Notes: generated from the letters alone by a model not told the origin. Positions 1-7,273 are shown, counted from the stretch's first letter. The stretch is 7,606 nucleotides of DNA from Actinomycetes bacterium (GCA_024275815.1 JAJRYI010000207.1:1-7606), one strand, 5' to 3'. Numbers and translations are program-made.

Positions 1-35
1 AGCGCAGCGAGCCCACCGACCACGGTCGCTGGCCG
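1..35. other. Region just downstream of dnaE; no gene or clear terminator
   Basis: These 35 bases follow the dnaE stop codon (TGA, 36-38 on the minus strand). Small inverted matches exist: CGACC/GGTCG at 18-28 with a 2-base gap, and AGCGA/TCGCT at 6-10 and 26-30. Neither is followed by a T tract in the dnaE direction. The window ends before any downstream gene can be recognised. Confidence 0.3.
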
Positions 36-3000
36 TCAGAACACCGATGTGGGGCCGAACAGTTCGCGGAGTTCTGCAAAGAGTGCCGAACGGGGGTCGA
101 CGCGATGCTCGGGGCCGACGCGCAGTACCTTCTCGCCACTCTCCCCCGACATGTGGATGAACACCGGTGCTGTGCCGGGGTGGTTCTGGAGCACCGTCTT
201 GAGCTGTTCGACGACGTTGGGAGACAGGCGCGATGCACGGACACGAACACGAACCGTCCGATCTGCCTCGAGGTTGGGTTCCTCGATTCCCTGCACGATG
301 AACTTGACGTCGTCGCCACGGTGATCGACTCTGCCACGCAGGACGACGACGGCATCTTCACGGATCATCGGCCCGTACTCTGCGACGGTTCTCGGGAAGG
401 CCACTGCCTCGACCGAGCCCTGGAGACCTTCGAGGCTGAAGTAGACCATGGGGTCACCCTTGCGGGTGTACCGCCGATTCAGCGCACCGACCACCCCTGC
501 GATCGTCGCCTGTGAGCGGTCCTCCTTGTCCCACAACGCGGGGATCTCGGTGTCCGTCATCGTTGCAAGGACCTTCTCGATCCCGAGCAGGGGATGGTCT
601 GAGACGTAGAGGCCGAGCATCTCCTTCTCGAACGCGAGCAGGGCCTTCTTGTCCCATTCGTGATCGGGGATCTCCCTCGATATGTCGGAGATCTCCGAAG
701 TACTGCCACCGAACAGGGAGTACTGGCCGGCTTCCTCAGCACGCCGCCGATCGAGCGTCGTGTCGACGACGGCGTACGCCACCTCGAGGAGTCCCCGGCG
801 GGGATGTCCGAGACTGTCGAAAGCACCGGCCTTGATCATCGACTCGATCGTTCGCTTGTTGAGCACGGCAACGTCGACCCGGTCGATGAAATCGAAGAAG
901 TCGGTGAACGGTCCGTTCCTGTCGCGCTCGGCGACGATCAGGTCGACAACGCCCTCACCGACGTTGCGCACGGCCGAGAGTCCGAACACGATCGCTCCAT
1001 CGTGAGCGAGGAAGTCACGTTCTGAGACGTTGACTCCCGGGACCGCCACATCGATGCCCATCATCCTGCACTCGTGCAGATAAGCAGCCGTCTTGTCCTT
1101 GTCTCGTTTGACTGCGGTGAGCAGAGCCGCCATGTACTCGGCCGGGTAGTGGGCCTTCAACCAGGCCGTCTGGTACGCGACGAGTGCGTACGCAGCAGAG
1201 TGGCTCTTGTTGAACCCGTATCCGGCGAAGTGCTCGATGAACCCGAACAGGTCCTTTGCGAGTTGTTCGTCGTACCCCTGCTCGAGACAGCCCGCAACGA
1301 ACCTCGCTTCTTGTTCTGCCATGACCGCCGGGATCTTCTTGCCCATGGCTTTGCGAAGCGCATCGGCGTCGGCCATCGAGAACCCTGCGATCTTCTGTGC
1401 GGTCTGCATCACCTGTTCCTGGAACACCATGATCCCGTACGTATCGCCGAGGACGACCGCGAGGTCCTCGTGCGGGTACTCCACGGGTGACTTCTCGTTC
1501 TTACGATCCGCGTACTCCAGGTGCATCCCGGCTCCGAGAGGTCCTGGGCGGTACAGCGCGTTGAGCGCGATGAGATGCTCGAAACGATCCGGTCCGAGGT
1601 TCCGCATCAGGGCACGCATCGGCCCCCCCTCGAACTGGAACACGCCGATCGAGTCACCTCTCCGGAGCATCTCGTAGACGGCGTCGTCATCGAGAGGGAC
1701 GTGATCGATATCGGGACGCTCGCCGGTGTTGCGCTCGATGAGTTCGAGTGCCCGCTCGATGGTCGCGAGGTTGCGTAACCCGAGGAAGTCCATCTTGAGG
1801 AGACCGAGTGCTTCGACTCCGTGCATCTCGTACTGTGTGACGACCTCAGCGTCCTCACCCTTCTGCTGGATCGGGACGATGTTCGTCAGCGGCTCGGGCG
1901 AGATCACGACCGCCGCAGCGTGGATCGAGTCCTGTCGGCGGAGACCCTCGAGTCCTCTCGCCGTTTCGATGATCTCTCGGGCACCGTCGAGCGTGTCGAT
2001 GAGATCCCGCAGCCCGGAGGCAGCTGCGTAGTGGTCCCGTTCGTTTCCACTGGCCTCGGGTCCAGGAGGAGTGAGACACTCGGTGATGGTTGCGTCCTTG
2101 CCGAGGATCGCGGGAGGCATCGCCTTTGCGAGCTGGTCACCGACGTTGTACGGGTAGTCGAGCACCCTCGCTGCGTCGCGAATGGCCTGTTTCCCTTTGA
2201 TCGTCGAGAACGTGATGATCTGGGCGACGTGGTCGGATCCGTACTTCTCCGCCGAGTATCTGATCATCTCGCCCCGATACCGTTCATCGAAGTCCATGTC
2301 GATGTCGGGCATCTCCTTGCGCCCCGGGTTGAGGAAACGTTCGAAGATCAATCCGTAGGAGATCGGGTCGAGTGCCGTGATCTTGAGACAGTACGCAACG
2401 ATGGACCCGGCTGCACTGCCACGCCCCGGTCCCGTGCGGATCCCCCGGCTCGCTGCATAGGCGATCAGGTCCCACACGATCAGGAAGTACGCCGAGAACC
2501 CCATCTGAGAGATCACCCGGAGCTCGTAGTCGATGCGCTCCCTGGTCTCGTCGTCGAGCGTTCCGTAGCGTTCGTGTGCACCTTCCATCACGAGGTGTCT
2601 GAGATAGGAGTCCTCGTCGTAGCCGTCCGGGACCTCGAACTGTGGGAGCAGGATCCGCCCGAACTCCATCTCGAAGTCGACCCGTTCGGCGATCCACAAC
2701 GTGTTGTCGCACGCGTCGGGGTACCGCTCCTGGGGGAAGAGGTCGCGCATTTGGCGGGATGACTTGATGTAGAACTCCTGGGAGTGGAACTTGAAGCGGT
2801 CCTCCTCCGACTTGATGGAGCCCGTCTGGATGCACAGCAAGGCATCGTGGGCCTCGGCTTCGTGGGCGTGGGTGTAGTGCGAGTCGTTCGCTGCCAGTAG
2901 CGGCGCATCGATCCTCCCGGCGATGTCGAGGAGGTCGTCCATGATCTTGCGCTGGGCAGGGATGCCGTGGTCTTGGAGTTCGACGAAGAAGTTGTCTCTC

Positions 3001-3539
3001 CCGAAGATGTCCTGATACATGCCGGCTGCCGCGAGTGCAGCGTCGAAGTCGCGTTCCTGCCCCCGCTGGTCCTCGTCTGCAATGTCGTCGACTCCGAGGA
3101 GTTGCGGCACGTGTCCACCGAGGCACCCCGTCGTAGCGATGAGCCCTTCCGAGTACTGCGAGAGCAGATCGACGTCCATCCTCGGCTTGTAGTAGTACCC
3201 CTCTGTGTATGCCAGGGATGCCAACTTGATGAGGTTGCGGTACCCGATCTCGTTCTCAGCGAGGATCGACATGTGATACCGCACGTCATCTCGTCTTGGC
3301 CGCTGCTCGAACCGTGATCCCGGCGTCACGTACGCCTCTATCCCGATGATCGGCTTGACCCCTGCCGACGTTGCAGCCTTCATGAAGTCCACGACACCGT
3401 AGAGAACACCGTGGTCGGTGATCGCTACCGCGGGCTGGCCATCGGCAGCAACAGCCTCCACGAGATCGTTCACCCGCGCTGCTCCGTCGAGCATCGAGAA
3501 CTCAGTGTGAACGTGAAGATGTGCGAAGCTGTCTGACAC
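36..3539 (-). CDS. dnaE: DNA polymerase III alpha subunit (DnaE1 type), GTG start
   Basis: This is the replicative C-family DNA polymerase, about 1167 residues, within the usual DnaE range. An N-terminal PHP domain (about 1-280) opens with HLHVHTEFS. All nine expected metal ligands are visible: H9, H11, D18, H43, E68, H89, C139, D219 and H221. The polymerase core carries GPGRGSAAGS (about 360-380) and PDIDMDFDERYRGE, with catalytic aspartates D412 and D414. The third, D584, lies in KMDFLGLRNL. A helix-hairpin-helix region (FGLSAVRNVGEG, about 850) follows, then a clamp-binding motif QYSLF (939-943), an OB fold (about 1010-1085) and a C-terminal domain. I chose GTG at 3539 because family homology begins right there (VSDSFAHLHVH). 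The open frame extends to an ATG at 3605, but those 22 residues look non-homologous. A weak GGGG (3545-3548) precedes the GTG. There is no intein or frameshift. The gene is divergent from pfkA. Confidence 0.97.
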   Translation of the reverse strand: MSDSFAHLHVHTEFSMLDGAARVNDLVEAVAADGQPAVAITDHGVLYGVVDFMKAATSAGVKPIIGIEAYVTPGSRFEQRPRRDDVRYHMSILAENEIGYRNLIKLASLAYTEGYYYKPRMDVDLLSQYSEGLIATTGCLGGHVPQLLGVDDIADEDQRGQERDFDAALAAAGMYQDIFGRDNFFVELQDHGIPAQRKIMDDLLDIAGRIDAPLLAANDSHYTHAHEAEAHDALLCIQTGSIKSEEDRFKFHSQEFYIKSSRQMRDLFPQERYPDACDNTLWIAERVDFEMEFGRILLPQFEVPDGYDEDSYLRHLVMEGAHERYGTLDDETRERIDYELRVISQMGFSAYFLIVWDLIAYAASRGIRTGPGRGSAAGSIVAYCLKITALDPISYGLIFERFLNPGRKEMPDIDMDFDERYRGEMIRYSAEKYGSDHVAQIITFSTIKGKQAIRDAARVLDYPYNVGDQLAKAMPPAILGKDATITECLTPPGPEASGNERDHYAAASGLRDLIDTLDGAREIIETARGLEGLRRQDSIHAAAVVISPEPLTNIVPIQQKGEDAEVVTQYEMHGVEALGLLKMDFLGLRNLATIERALELIERNTGERPDIDHVPLDDDAVYEMLRRGDSIGVFQFEGGPMRALMRNLGPDRFEHLIALNALYRPGPLGAGMHLEYADRKNEKSPVEYPHEDLAVVLGDTYGIMVFQEQVMQTAQKIAGFSMADADALRKAMGKKIPAVMAEQEARFVAGCLEQGYDEQLAKDLFGFIEHFAGYGFNKSHSAAYALVAYQTAWLKAHYPAEYMAALLTAVKRDKDKTAAYLHECRMMGIDVAVPGVNVSERDFLAHDGAIVFGLSAVRNVGEGVVDLIVAERDRNGPFTDFFDFIDRVDVAVLNKRTIESMIKAGAFDSLGHPRRGLLEVAYAVVDTTLDRRRAEEAGQYSLFGGSTSEISDISREIPDHEWDKKALLAFEKEMLGLYVSDHPLLGIEKVLATMTDTEIPALWDKEDRSQATIAGVVGALNRRYTRKGDPMVYFSLEGLQGSVEAVAFPRTVAEYGPMIREDAVVVLRGRVDHRGDDVKFIVQGIEEPNLEADRTVRVRVRASRLSPNVVEQLKTVLQNHPGTAPVFIHMSGESGEKVLRVGPEHRVDPRSALFAELRELFGPTSVF

Positions 3540-3712
3540 CGGTACCCCGCGTTGTGAATCACACGCATGTAAGCACGATGCGGCTCTCAGCGCACGCCGC
3601 CACATCGTCGCCGCTCACCAACGCCTGGATCGCGCGATATGACGAACACGAGCCTCCCGGGGCCCGATACTCTGACACTTGACATTGTCGACGGGAACAA
3701 GGAGATCAGCGC
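3540..3712. promoter_or_regulatory. Divergent dnaE/pfkA intergenic region
   Basis: This gap between two divergently read genes must hold the promoter for pfkA, and most likely one for dnaE, which has no co-directional gene adjacent on its upstream side. I see a GATACT hexamer (3666-3671, plus) that could be a -10 for pfkA, but no convincing -35 at the right distance. A TTGACA (3679-3684) is too close to the start codon to act with a normal -10. Near dnaE, TGTGAATCACA (3553-3563) is a symmetric element with 5-base arms around one base. ATCGCGCGAT (3629-3638) is a perfect 10-base palindrome. The location is solid; the individual promoter elements are not. Confidence 0.5.
3699..3704 (+). promoter_or_regulatory. 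Shine-Dalgarno sequence of pfkA
   Basis: AAGGAG lies 8 bases before the TTG at 3713. It is the strongest ribosome-binding site in the window and supports TTG as the real start. The encoded protein then begins MGVIGVLTAGGDCPG, exactly where phosphofructokinases usually begin. Confidence 0.85.
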
Positions 3713-4738
3713 TTGGGAGTCATCGGAGTTCTGACGGCTGGAGGAGACTGCCCGGGTCTCAACGCCGTGATCCGCGGTGTCGTCAGCAAAGCCGTCGAGT
3801 CCGGTATCGATGTCGTCGGTATCCGCGACGGGTGGGACGGACTGATGCACGACCATACGATGCCGCTGGACCGTGAGTCGGTGCGCGGGATCCTCGGGAG
3901 GGGTGGAACGATCCTCGGTACGTCGCGGATGGACCCGTACGTCCATGGGGAAGGCCTGTCATCCTGTGAACCGACGTTGACGCGAAACGGCATCGACAAG
4001 TTGGTCGTCATCGGAGGAGATGGAACCCTGCGCTCGGCCATGGCGCTTGCCGATGAAGGGCTCCATGTGATCGGCGTGCCCAAGACGATCGACAACGACA
4101 TCGCGGGAACAGATGTCACGTTCGGGTTCCAGACGGCCGTTCAGATCGCAACGGATGCGATCGACCGTCTCGCAACGACCGCAGAGGCACACAACCGGGT
4201 GGTCGTCGTCGAGGTGATGGGGAGGACACGTGGGTGGATCGCGACCCACGCAGGGATCGCCGGTGGTGCCGACTACATCTTGATCCCCGAGGTTCCCTAC
4301 GACGTCGACGAGGTGGTCGACATCTTGCGTGCCCGGCACCGCAGTGGCCACCGATACTCGATCCTCGTGGTCGCTGAAGGCATCGATCCGCCTCCCGGCT
4401 ACCCGGCGATCACCAACAAGAAGGATACGTTCGGCTTCGAACGCCTCGGCGGCGTCGCCTACCAGGTAGCCGACGCCATCGAGGACCACACGAGTTTCGA
4501 GACGCGGGTCACCATCCTCGGGCACATCCAACGCGGCGGTAGTCCGGTGGCAGCCGACCGGGTGCTTGCAACACGCCTCGGGGTCAAGGCAACGGAACTC
4601 GCCATGGCGGACCGCTCGAACGTCATGGTCGCGGTGCGTGGCACCGAACTCGTCGCCTGTCCCATCGAGGAGGCGACGTCGAGCATCAGAGGCGTCCCCG
4701 AAGAGCTGTACGCGACTGCGAGAACGTGCTTCGGGTAG
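3713..4738 (+). CDS. pfkA: 6-phosphofructokinase, group III type, probably ATP-dependent; TTG start
   Basis: This enzyme phosphorylates fructose 6-phosphate to fructose 1,6-bisphosphate, the committing step of glycolysis, in the cytosol. The 341-residue length is close to the classic bacterial family. Visible motifs are GGDCPGLN (10-17), GGDGT (101-105), PKTIDND (123-129, with D127 the catalytic base and D129), R162, MGRTRGW (169-175), E222 and the sugar-phosphate signature RVTILGHIQRGG (265-276). Numbering matches E. coli PfkA without gaps up to about residue 222. The donor-site pair is G104 and K124. G104 is typical of ATP-using enzymes and K124 of PPi-using ones. The combination is known from Streptomyces-type ATP-PFKs, so ATP use is predicted. 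At E. coli effector positions R21 and R54 are kept, but 154, 211 and 213 are A, S and H. Classical ADP/PEP control is therefore doubtful. The gene is monocistronic by layout, divergent from dnaE and convergent with the acyltransferase. Confidence 0.95.
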   Translation: MGVIGVLTAGGDCPGLNAVIRGVVSKAVESGIDVVGIRDGWDGLMHDHTMPLDRESVRGILGRGGTILGTSRMDPYVHGEGLSSCEPTLTRNGIDKLVVIGGDGTLRSAMALADEGLHVIGVPKTIDNDIAGTDVTFGFQTAVQIATDAIDRLATTAEAHNRVVVVEVMGRTRGWIATHAGIAGGADYILIPEVPYDVDEVVDILRARHRSGHRYSILVVAEGIDPPPGYPAITNKKDTFGFERLGGVAYQVADAIEDHTSFETRVTILGHIQRGGSPVAADRVLATRLGVKATELAMADRSNVMVAVRGTELVACPIEEATSSIRGVPEELYATARTCFG

Positions 4739-4742
4739 GGAA

Positions 4743-4834
4743 CGGTCGTTCACCGTTTACCGCTGACGCGCAAGCACCCAGACATAGTCCGGTTTTCTTG
4801 CTGTGAGCTGTGAGCTGTCGGCTGTGAACGACCG
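4743..4834. repeat. Nested imperfect inverted repeat between convergent genes
   Basis: Outer arms CGGTCGTTCAC (4743-4753) and GTGAACGACCG (4824-4834) are perfect 11-base complements. Inside them GCTGAC (4762-4767) pairs with GTCGGC (4817-4822) with one G-U. GCAAG (4770-4774) pairs with CTTGC (4797-4801). The three stems nest without crossing, leaving an apical loop at 4775-4796. The element fills most of the 106-base gap between the pfkA and acyltransferase stop codons. It could act as a two-way transcript end or be a dispersed intergenic repeat. There is no T tract directly after either arm, so a classic intrinsic terminator is not supported. Confidence 0.55.
4801..4828 (+). repeat. Tandem heptanucleotide repeat, four units
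   Basis: Four consecutive 7-base units read CTGTGAG, CTGTGAG, CTGTCGG, CTGTGAA. The first two are identical and the others differ at two and one positions. A facing set at 4748-4768 (GTTCACC, GTTTACC, GCTGACG) has a related sequence in the opposite orientation. Both sets lie inside the inverted repeat 4743-4834 and outside any gene. Confidence 0.6.
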
Positions 4835-4844
4835 CTCGCGTCGG

Positions 4845-6323
4845 CTACCTCGTGCCCATCGGGGGGGCCTTCTTGGTGGCTCGCTTCTTTCGCTTCTTCT
4901 TTGCCGCCAACGGCTTGGCATCACGCAGCTCAGCGAAGGAGGCCTCGAAGTGGCGTGCAAGGGCGGACTGATCTTCGATCACATCGCGGGCCATGTTGAT
5001 ACCGATGTCGATCGAACCGTTGAGTGAGAACATCGCGATACCGGCACCGTGACTCTGCCAGAGGGGCACGAGCGGGTACGTCGCGAGCATCTGGGAACCG
5101 GCCATGAACAGCGGGAACTGCGGTCCGGGTACGTTCGTCACCGTCATGTTGAAGGGACGTGCTCTCGCTCCGAGTCTCGCGGCGAGCGATACCAGCGTGG
5201 CCGGCGCCCCGGTCGACACAGAGACGAGGGTCGATGCACCAAGGGCTTGATCTGTGTCCTTGAGGTTCTTCGTCGCGGTCTTGACTTCCTGTATCCGTTT
5301 TGCAGGGTCCGCCTCCCCCACCGGTAGCGCCATCAGCCACATGGCGACCTTGTTCCCGAGTGTCCCCTGTTCGTCCTTCCTGCGCACGGACACAGGAGCC
5401 ATGATCCGGAACTCGGTGGCAGCGATCTCTGCCTCAGACATCCCCCCGACATCGAGGAGGTAGGACCGCACCGCTCCCGCAACGACGGCGAGCATGGTGT
5501 CGTTGACCGTCACGCCGTGTGTGTCCTTGATCGCCTTGACGTCGGCAAGGGGCAGTTCGAGCCAGTCGAACATCCGGGCAGGCCCGATGTCGCCGTTGAG
5601 CGGTGTCTTGTCCGTGGGTGTCAGCCACCCAGACGACAACGATGCGGACGCTGCCTTGAGACGTCTCCTCCAGTCCTCTGCCACGTCTCCGACCCCCGTC
5701 ATGAGCTTGGAGACATCAGAGAGGCTGGCGACGAACGACGAGATGGACCTCGAGACCTCCCGCACAGCGAGCTCTGTTCCGTTCGGTGCGGGACGGGGCT
5801 TCCACGGCTTCGGCTCGACCAGCGTGACATCGGGTGTGAAATCGAGGATCACTGCCATCAGATCGATGCCGGACATCCCGTCGATCATGCAGTGGTGGAT
5901 CTTCGTGATGATCGCGAACCCTCCCCCCTCGAGTCCCTCGACGACGTTGAGTTCCCACAAGGGTCGCGACCGGTCCAGCCCCTGGGACATCAGCAACCCG
6001 GCGAGGGACTTCAGCTGATCCGGTGTGCCCGGGTGCGGAAGGGCAACGTGACGTACGTGGTAGTCCAGGTGGAAGTGCTCGTCGTCGACCCACACGGGGT
6101 GACCCTCGATCGGCACGGTTGCGAGTCTCTGACGGTACCGCGGGATCTGGTCGAGCCTCGAGGCGATGATCGATCTGATGGTGTCTATGTCGACTCCGTC
6201 GTCATCCGAGTAGTCGCCGGGTCCAAAGACTGCGACCGCTCCAACGTGCATGTGAGTCGCTCTCGACTCGAGCGCCAGGAACGAAGCGTCGAGGTTCGAG
6301 AGACGTTCGTAGTGGACGGTCAT
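4845..6323 (-). CDS. Wax ester synthase/acyl-CoA:diacylglycerol acyltransferase (WS/DGAT)
   Basis: The protein (492 residues) joins fatty acyl-CoA to a fatty alcohol or diacylglycerol, giving wax esters or triacylglycerol, probably at the inner membrane face. The N-terminus LSNLDASFLALE is typical. Key motifs are PLWELN (121-126), the active-site HHCMIDG (143-149, H143/H144/D148), VNDTMLA (273-279) and TNVPGP (396-401). No strong membrane segment is visible. The tail from about 473 is very basic, with KKKRKKR at 475-481. ATG at 6321-6323 overlaps the rluD stop as ATGA, and GAGGGGG (6331-6337) sits 7 bases upstream. The gene is therefore third in the lspA-rluD operon. It ends at TAG (4845-4847), converging with pfkA. 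Which product (wax ester, triacylglycerol or another acylated molecule) cannot be told from motifs. The family call is firm; the substrate is open. Confidence 0.93.
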   Translation of the reverse strand: MTVHYERLSNLDASFLALESRATHMHVGAVAVFGPGDYSDDDGVDIDTIRSIIASRLDQIPRYRQRLATVPIEGHPVWVDDEHFHLDYHVRHVALPHPGTPDQLKSLAGLLMSQGLDRSRPLWELNVVEGLEGGGFAIITKIHHCMIDGMSGIDLMAVILDFTPDVTLVEPKPWKPRPAPNGTELAVREVSRSISSFVASLSDVSKLMTGVGDVAEDWRRRLKAASASLSSGWLTPTDKTPLNGDIGPARMFDWLELPLADVKAIKDTHGVTVNDTMLAVVAGAVRSYLLDVGGMSEAEIAATEFRIMAPVSVRRKDEQGTLGNKVAMWLMALPVGEADPAKRIQEVKTATKNLKDTDQALGASTLVSVSTGAPATLVSLAARLGARARPFNMTVTNVPGPQFPLFMAGSQMLATYPLVPLWQSHGAGIAMFSLNGSIDIGINMARDVIEDQSALARHFEASFAELRDAKPLAAKKKRKKRATKKAPPMGTR

Positions 6324-7273
6324 AGATCTACCCCCTCGACGTCGGCAACCGTTCCAACGTCCGGATCTCCGAGTGCCTCAAGACTATCGCGCAGATCCTC
6401 GGGCAGCGGCGCGATCGTGTCCATGGCCTCGCCGGTCATGGGGTGGGTGAAGGACAACTGGCGGGCATGGAGCCATGGGCGTCCCGGATCACCGACGACA
6501 CCACGACGGCCGTACGCGACGTCCCCGATGATCGGGGTGCCGATGGCTCGCATGTGGACACGGATCTGATGGGTTCGACCCGTCTCGAGGTCGATAGAGA
6601 GCAACGCAGTGCCACGGTCAGACCATTGGGCCAGCCTGCGGTAGTGGGTCACCGCCGGGCGTCCGGACCGGCTGACGCTCATCCTCGTCGGGTTGGCCGG
6701 ATCCCTCCCGATTGGTGCCTCGATGGTCCCGGTCGTGTTCGTGAACACTCCAGACACCACGGAGAGATACCTCCGAGAGATCGCCCGCTCGCGCATCATC
6801 TCGACGAGGCGTTCGTACGCTGCATCGGTTCTCGCAACGACGAGCAGACCCGACGTGTCCCGATCGAGGCGATGGACGATGCCCCAGCGATCCTCCTGGC
6901 CGACACCCTCGAGATCGGGGAACCGTGCGAGAAGGCCGTTGGCGAGCGTTCCGGTGGCGCTGCCGGATCCCGGATGGACGACGACACCGATCGGCTTGTC
7001 CACGATGATGATGTCGCTGTCCTCATAGACGACCTCGAACGGCACGTCTTGCTCCGGCTCGAGTGTCGCGGAGCGGTCGGGTACGTCGACGATGAGCGCT
7101 GATCCGGCCGCAAAGCGATCCCCGGGCTTGACGGCAACACCGTCGTGGGTAGCACCCGACGCATCGATGATCTCGCGAACACGATTGCGAGACAGACCCA
7201 GCTCGGACGCGATCACACGATCGATCCGTAACCCGTCGAGGTCGAGCGGGACGACGACACGGCGTTCGGTCAT
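6320..7273 (-). CDS. RluA/RluD-family pseudouridine synthase
   Basis: This enzyme isomerises specific uridines in RNA, probably 23S rRNA, to pseudouridine. The 317 residues match the usual RluD-type layout. An S4 RNA-binding domain (about 12-60, with RIDRVIASELGLSRNRVREII) is followed by a catalytic domain. HRLDRDTSG (134-142) holds the catalytic aspartate D137. RTHQIRVH (233-240) and HARQLSFTHPMTGE near the C-terminus are further family signatures. I start at ATG 7273-7271 (MTERRVVVPLDLDG), which overlaps the lspA stop as ATGA. An upstream in-frame ATG at 7372 would add 33 residues inside lspA with no family similarity. No clear Shine-Dalgarno precedes the chosen ATG, so translation probably depends on coupling to lspA. 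The exact uridine target is unknown; RluD itself acts on helix 69 of 23S rRNA, but this family has several specificities. Confidence 0.93.
   Translation of the reverse strand: MTERRVVVPLDLDGLRIDRVIASELGLSRNRVREIIDASGATHDGVAVKPGDRFAAGSALIVDVPDRSATLEPEQDVPFEVVYEDSDIIIVDKPIGVVVHPGSGSATGTLANGLLARFPDLEGVGQEDRWGIVHRLDRDTSGLLVVARTDAAYERLVEMMRERAISRRYLSVVSGVFTNTTGTIEAPIGRDPANPTRMSVSRSGRPAVTHYRRLAQWSDRGTALLSIDLETGRTHQIRVHMRAIGTPIIGDVAYGRRGVVGDPGRPWLHARQLSFTHPMTGEAMDTIAPLPEDLRDSLEALGDPDVGTVADVEGVDL
6331..6337 (-). promoter_or_regulatory. Shine-Dalgarno sequence of the WS/DGAT gene
   Basis: Read on the minus strand, GAGGGGG lies 7 bases before the ATG at 6323-6321 and within the last codons of the rluD-like gene. 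It supports this start and suggests that ribosomes can initiate independently as well as by coupling through the ATGA overlap. Confidence 0.7.

Noticed and set aside
6..30. Small hairpins as a dnaE terminator
   Set aside because: The arms are only 5 bases, one with a 2-base loop, and no T tract follows in the direction of dnaE transcription.
1600..2400. Possible intein in dnaE
   Set aside because: The catalytic motifs are contiguous, total length is normal for the family, and no splicing-domain residues are seen.
1821..2762. A 313-codon plus-strand open frame
   Set aside because: It lies wholly antisense to the conserved polymerase core of dnaE. It has no recognisable domain, and long antisense frames are expected in GC-rich genes.
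3540..3605. N-terminal extension of DnaE to the ATG at 3605
   Set aside because: The 22 extra residues are unlike the family, which begins at the residues encoded from the GTG at 3539, and the extension would use up much of the divergent promoter region.
3679..3684. TTGACA as the -35 of the pfkA promoter
   Set aside because: A -10 at normal spacing would fall at about 3702-3707 on the Shine-Dalgarno sequence, where no TANNNT-like hexamer exists.
5517..6569. A 350-codon plus-strand open frame
   Set aside because: It is antisense to the WS/DGAT gene and the end of the rluD-like gene, which both have clear family motifs; its own translation is low-complexity and unrecognisable.
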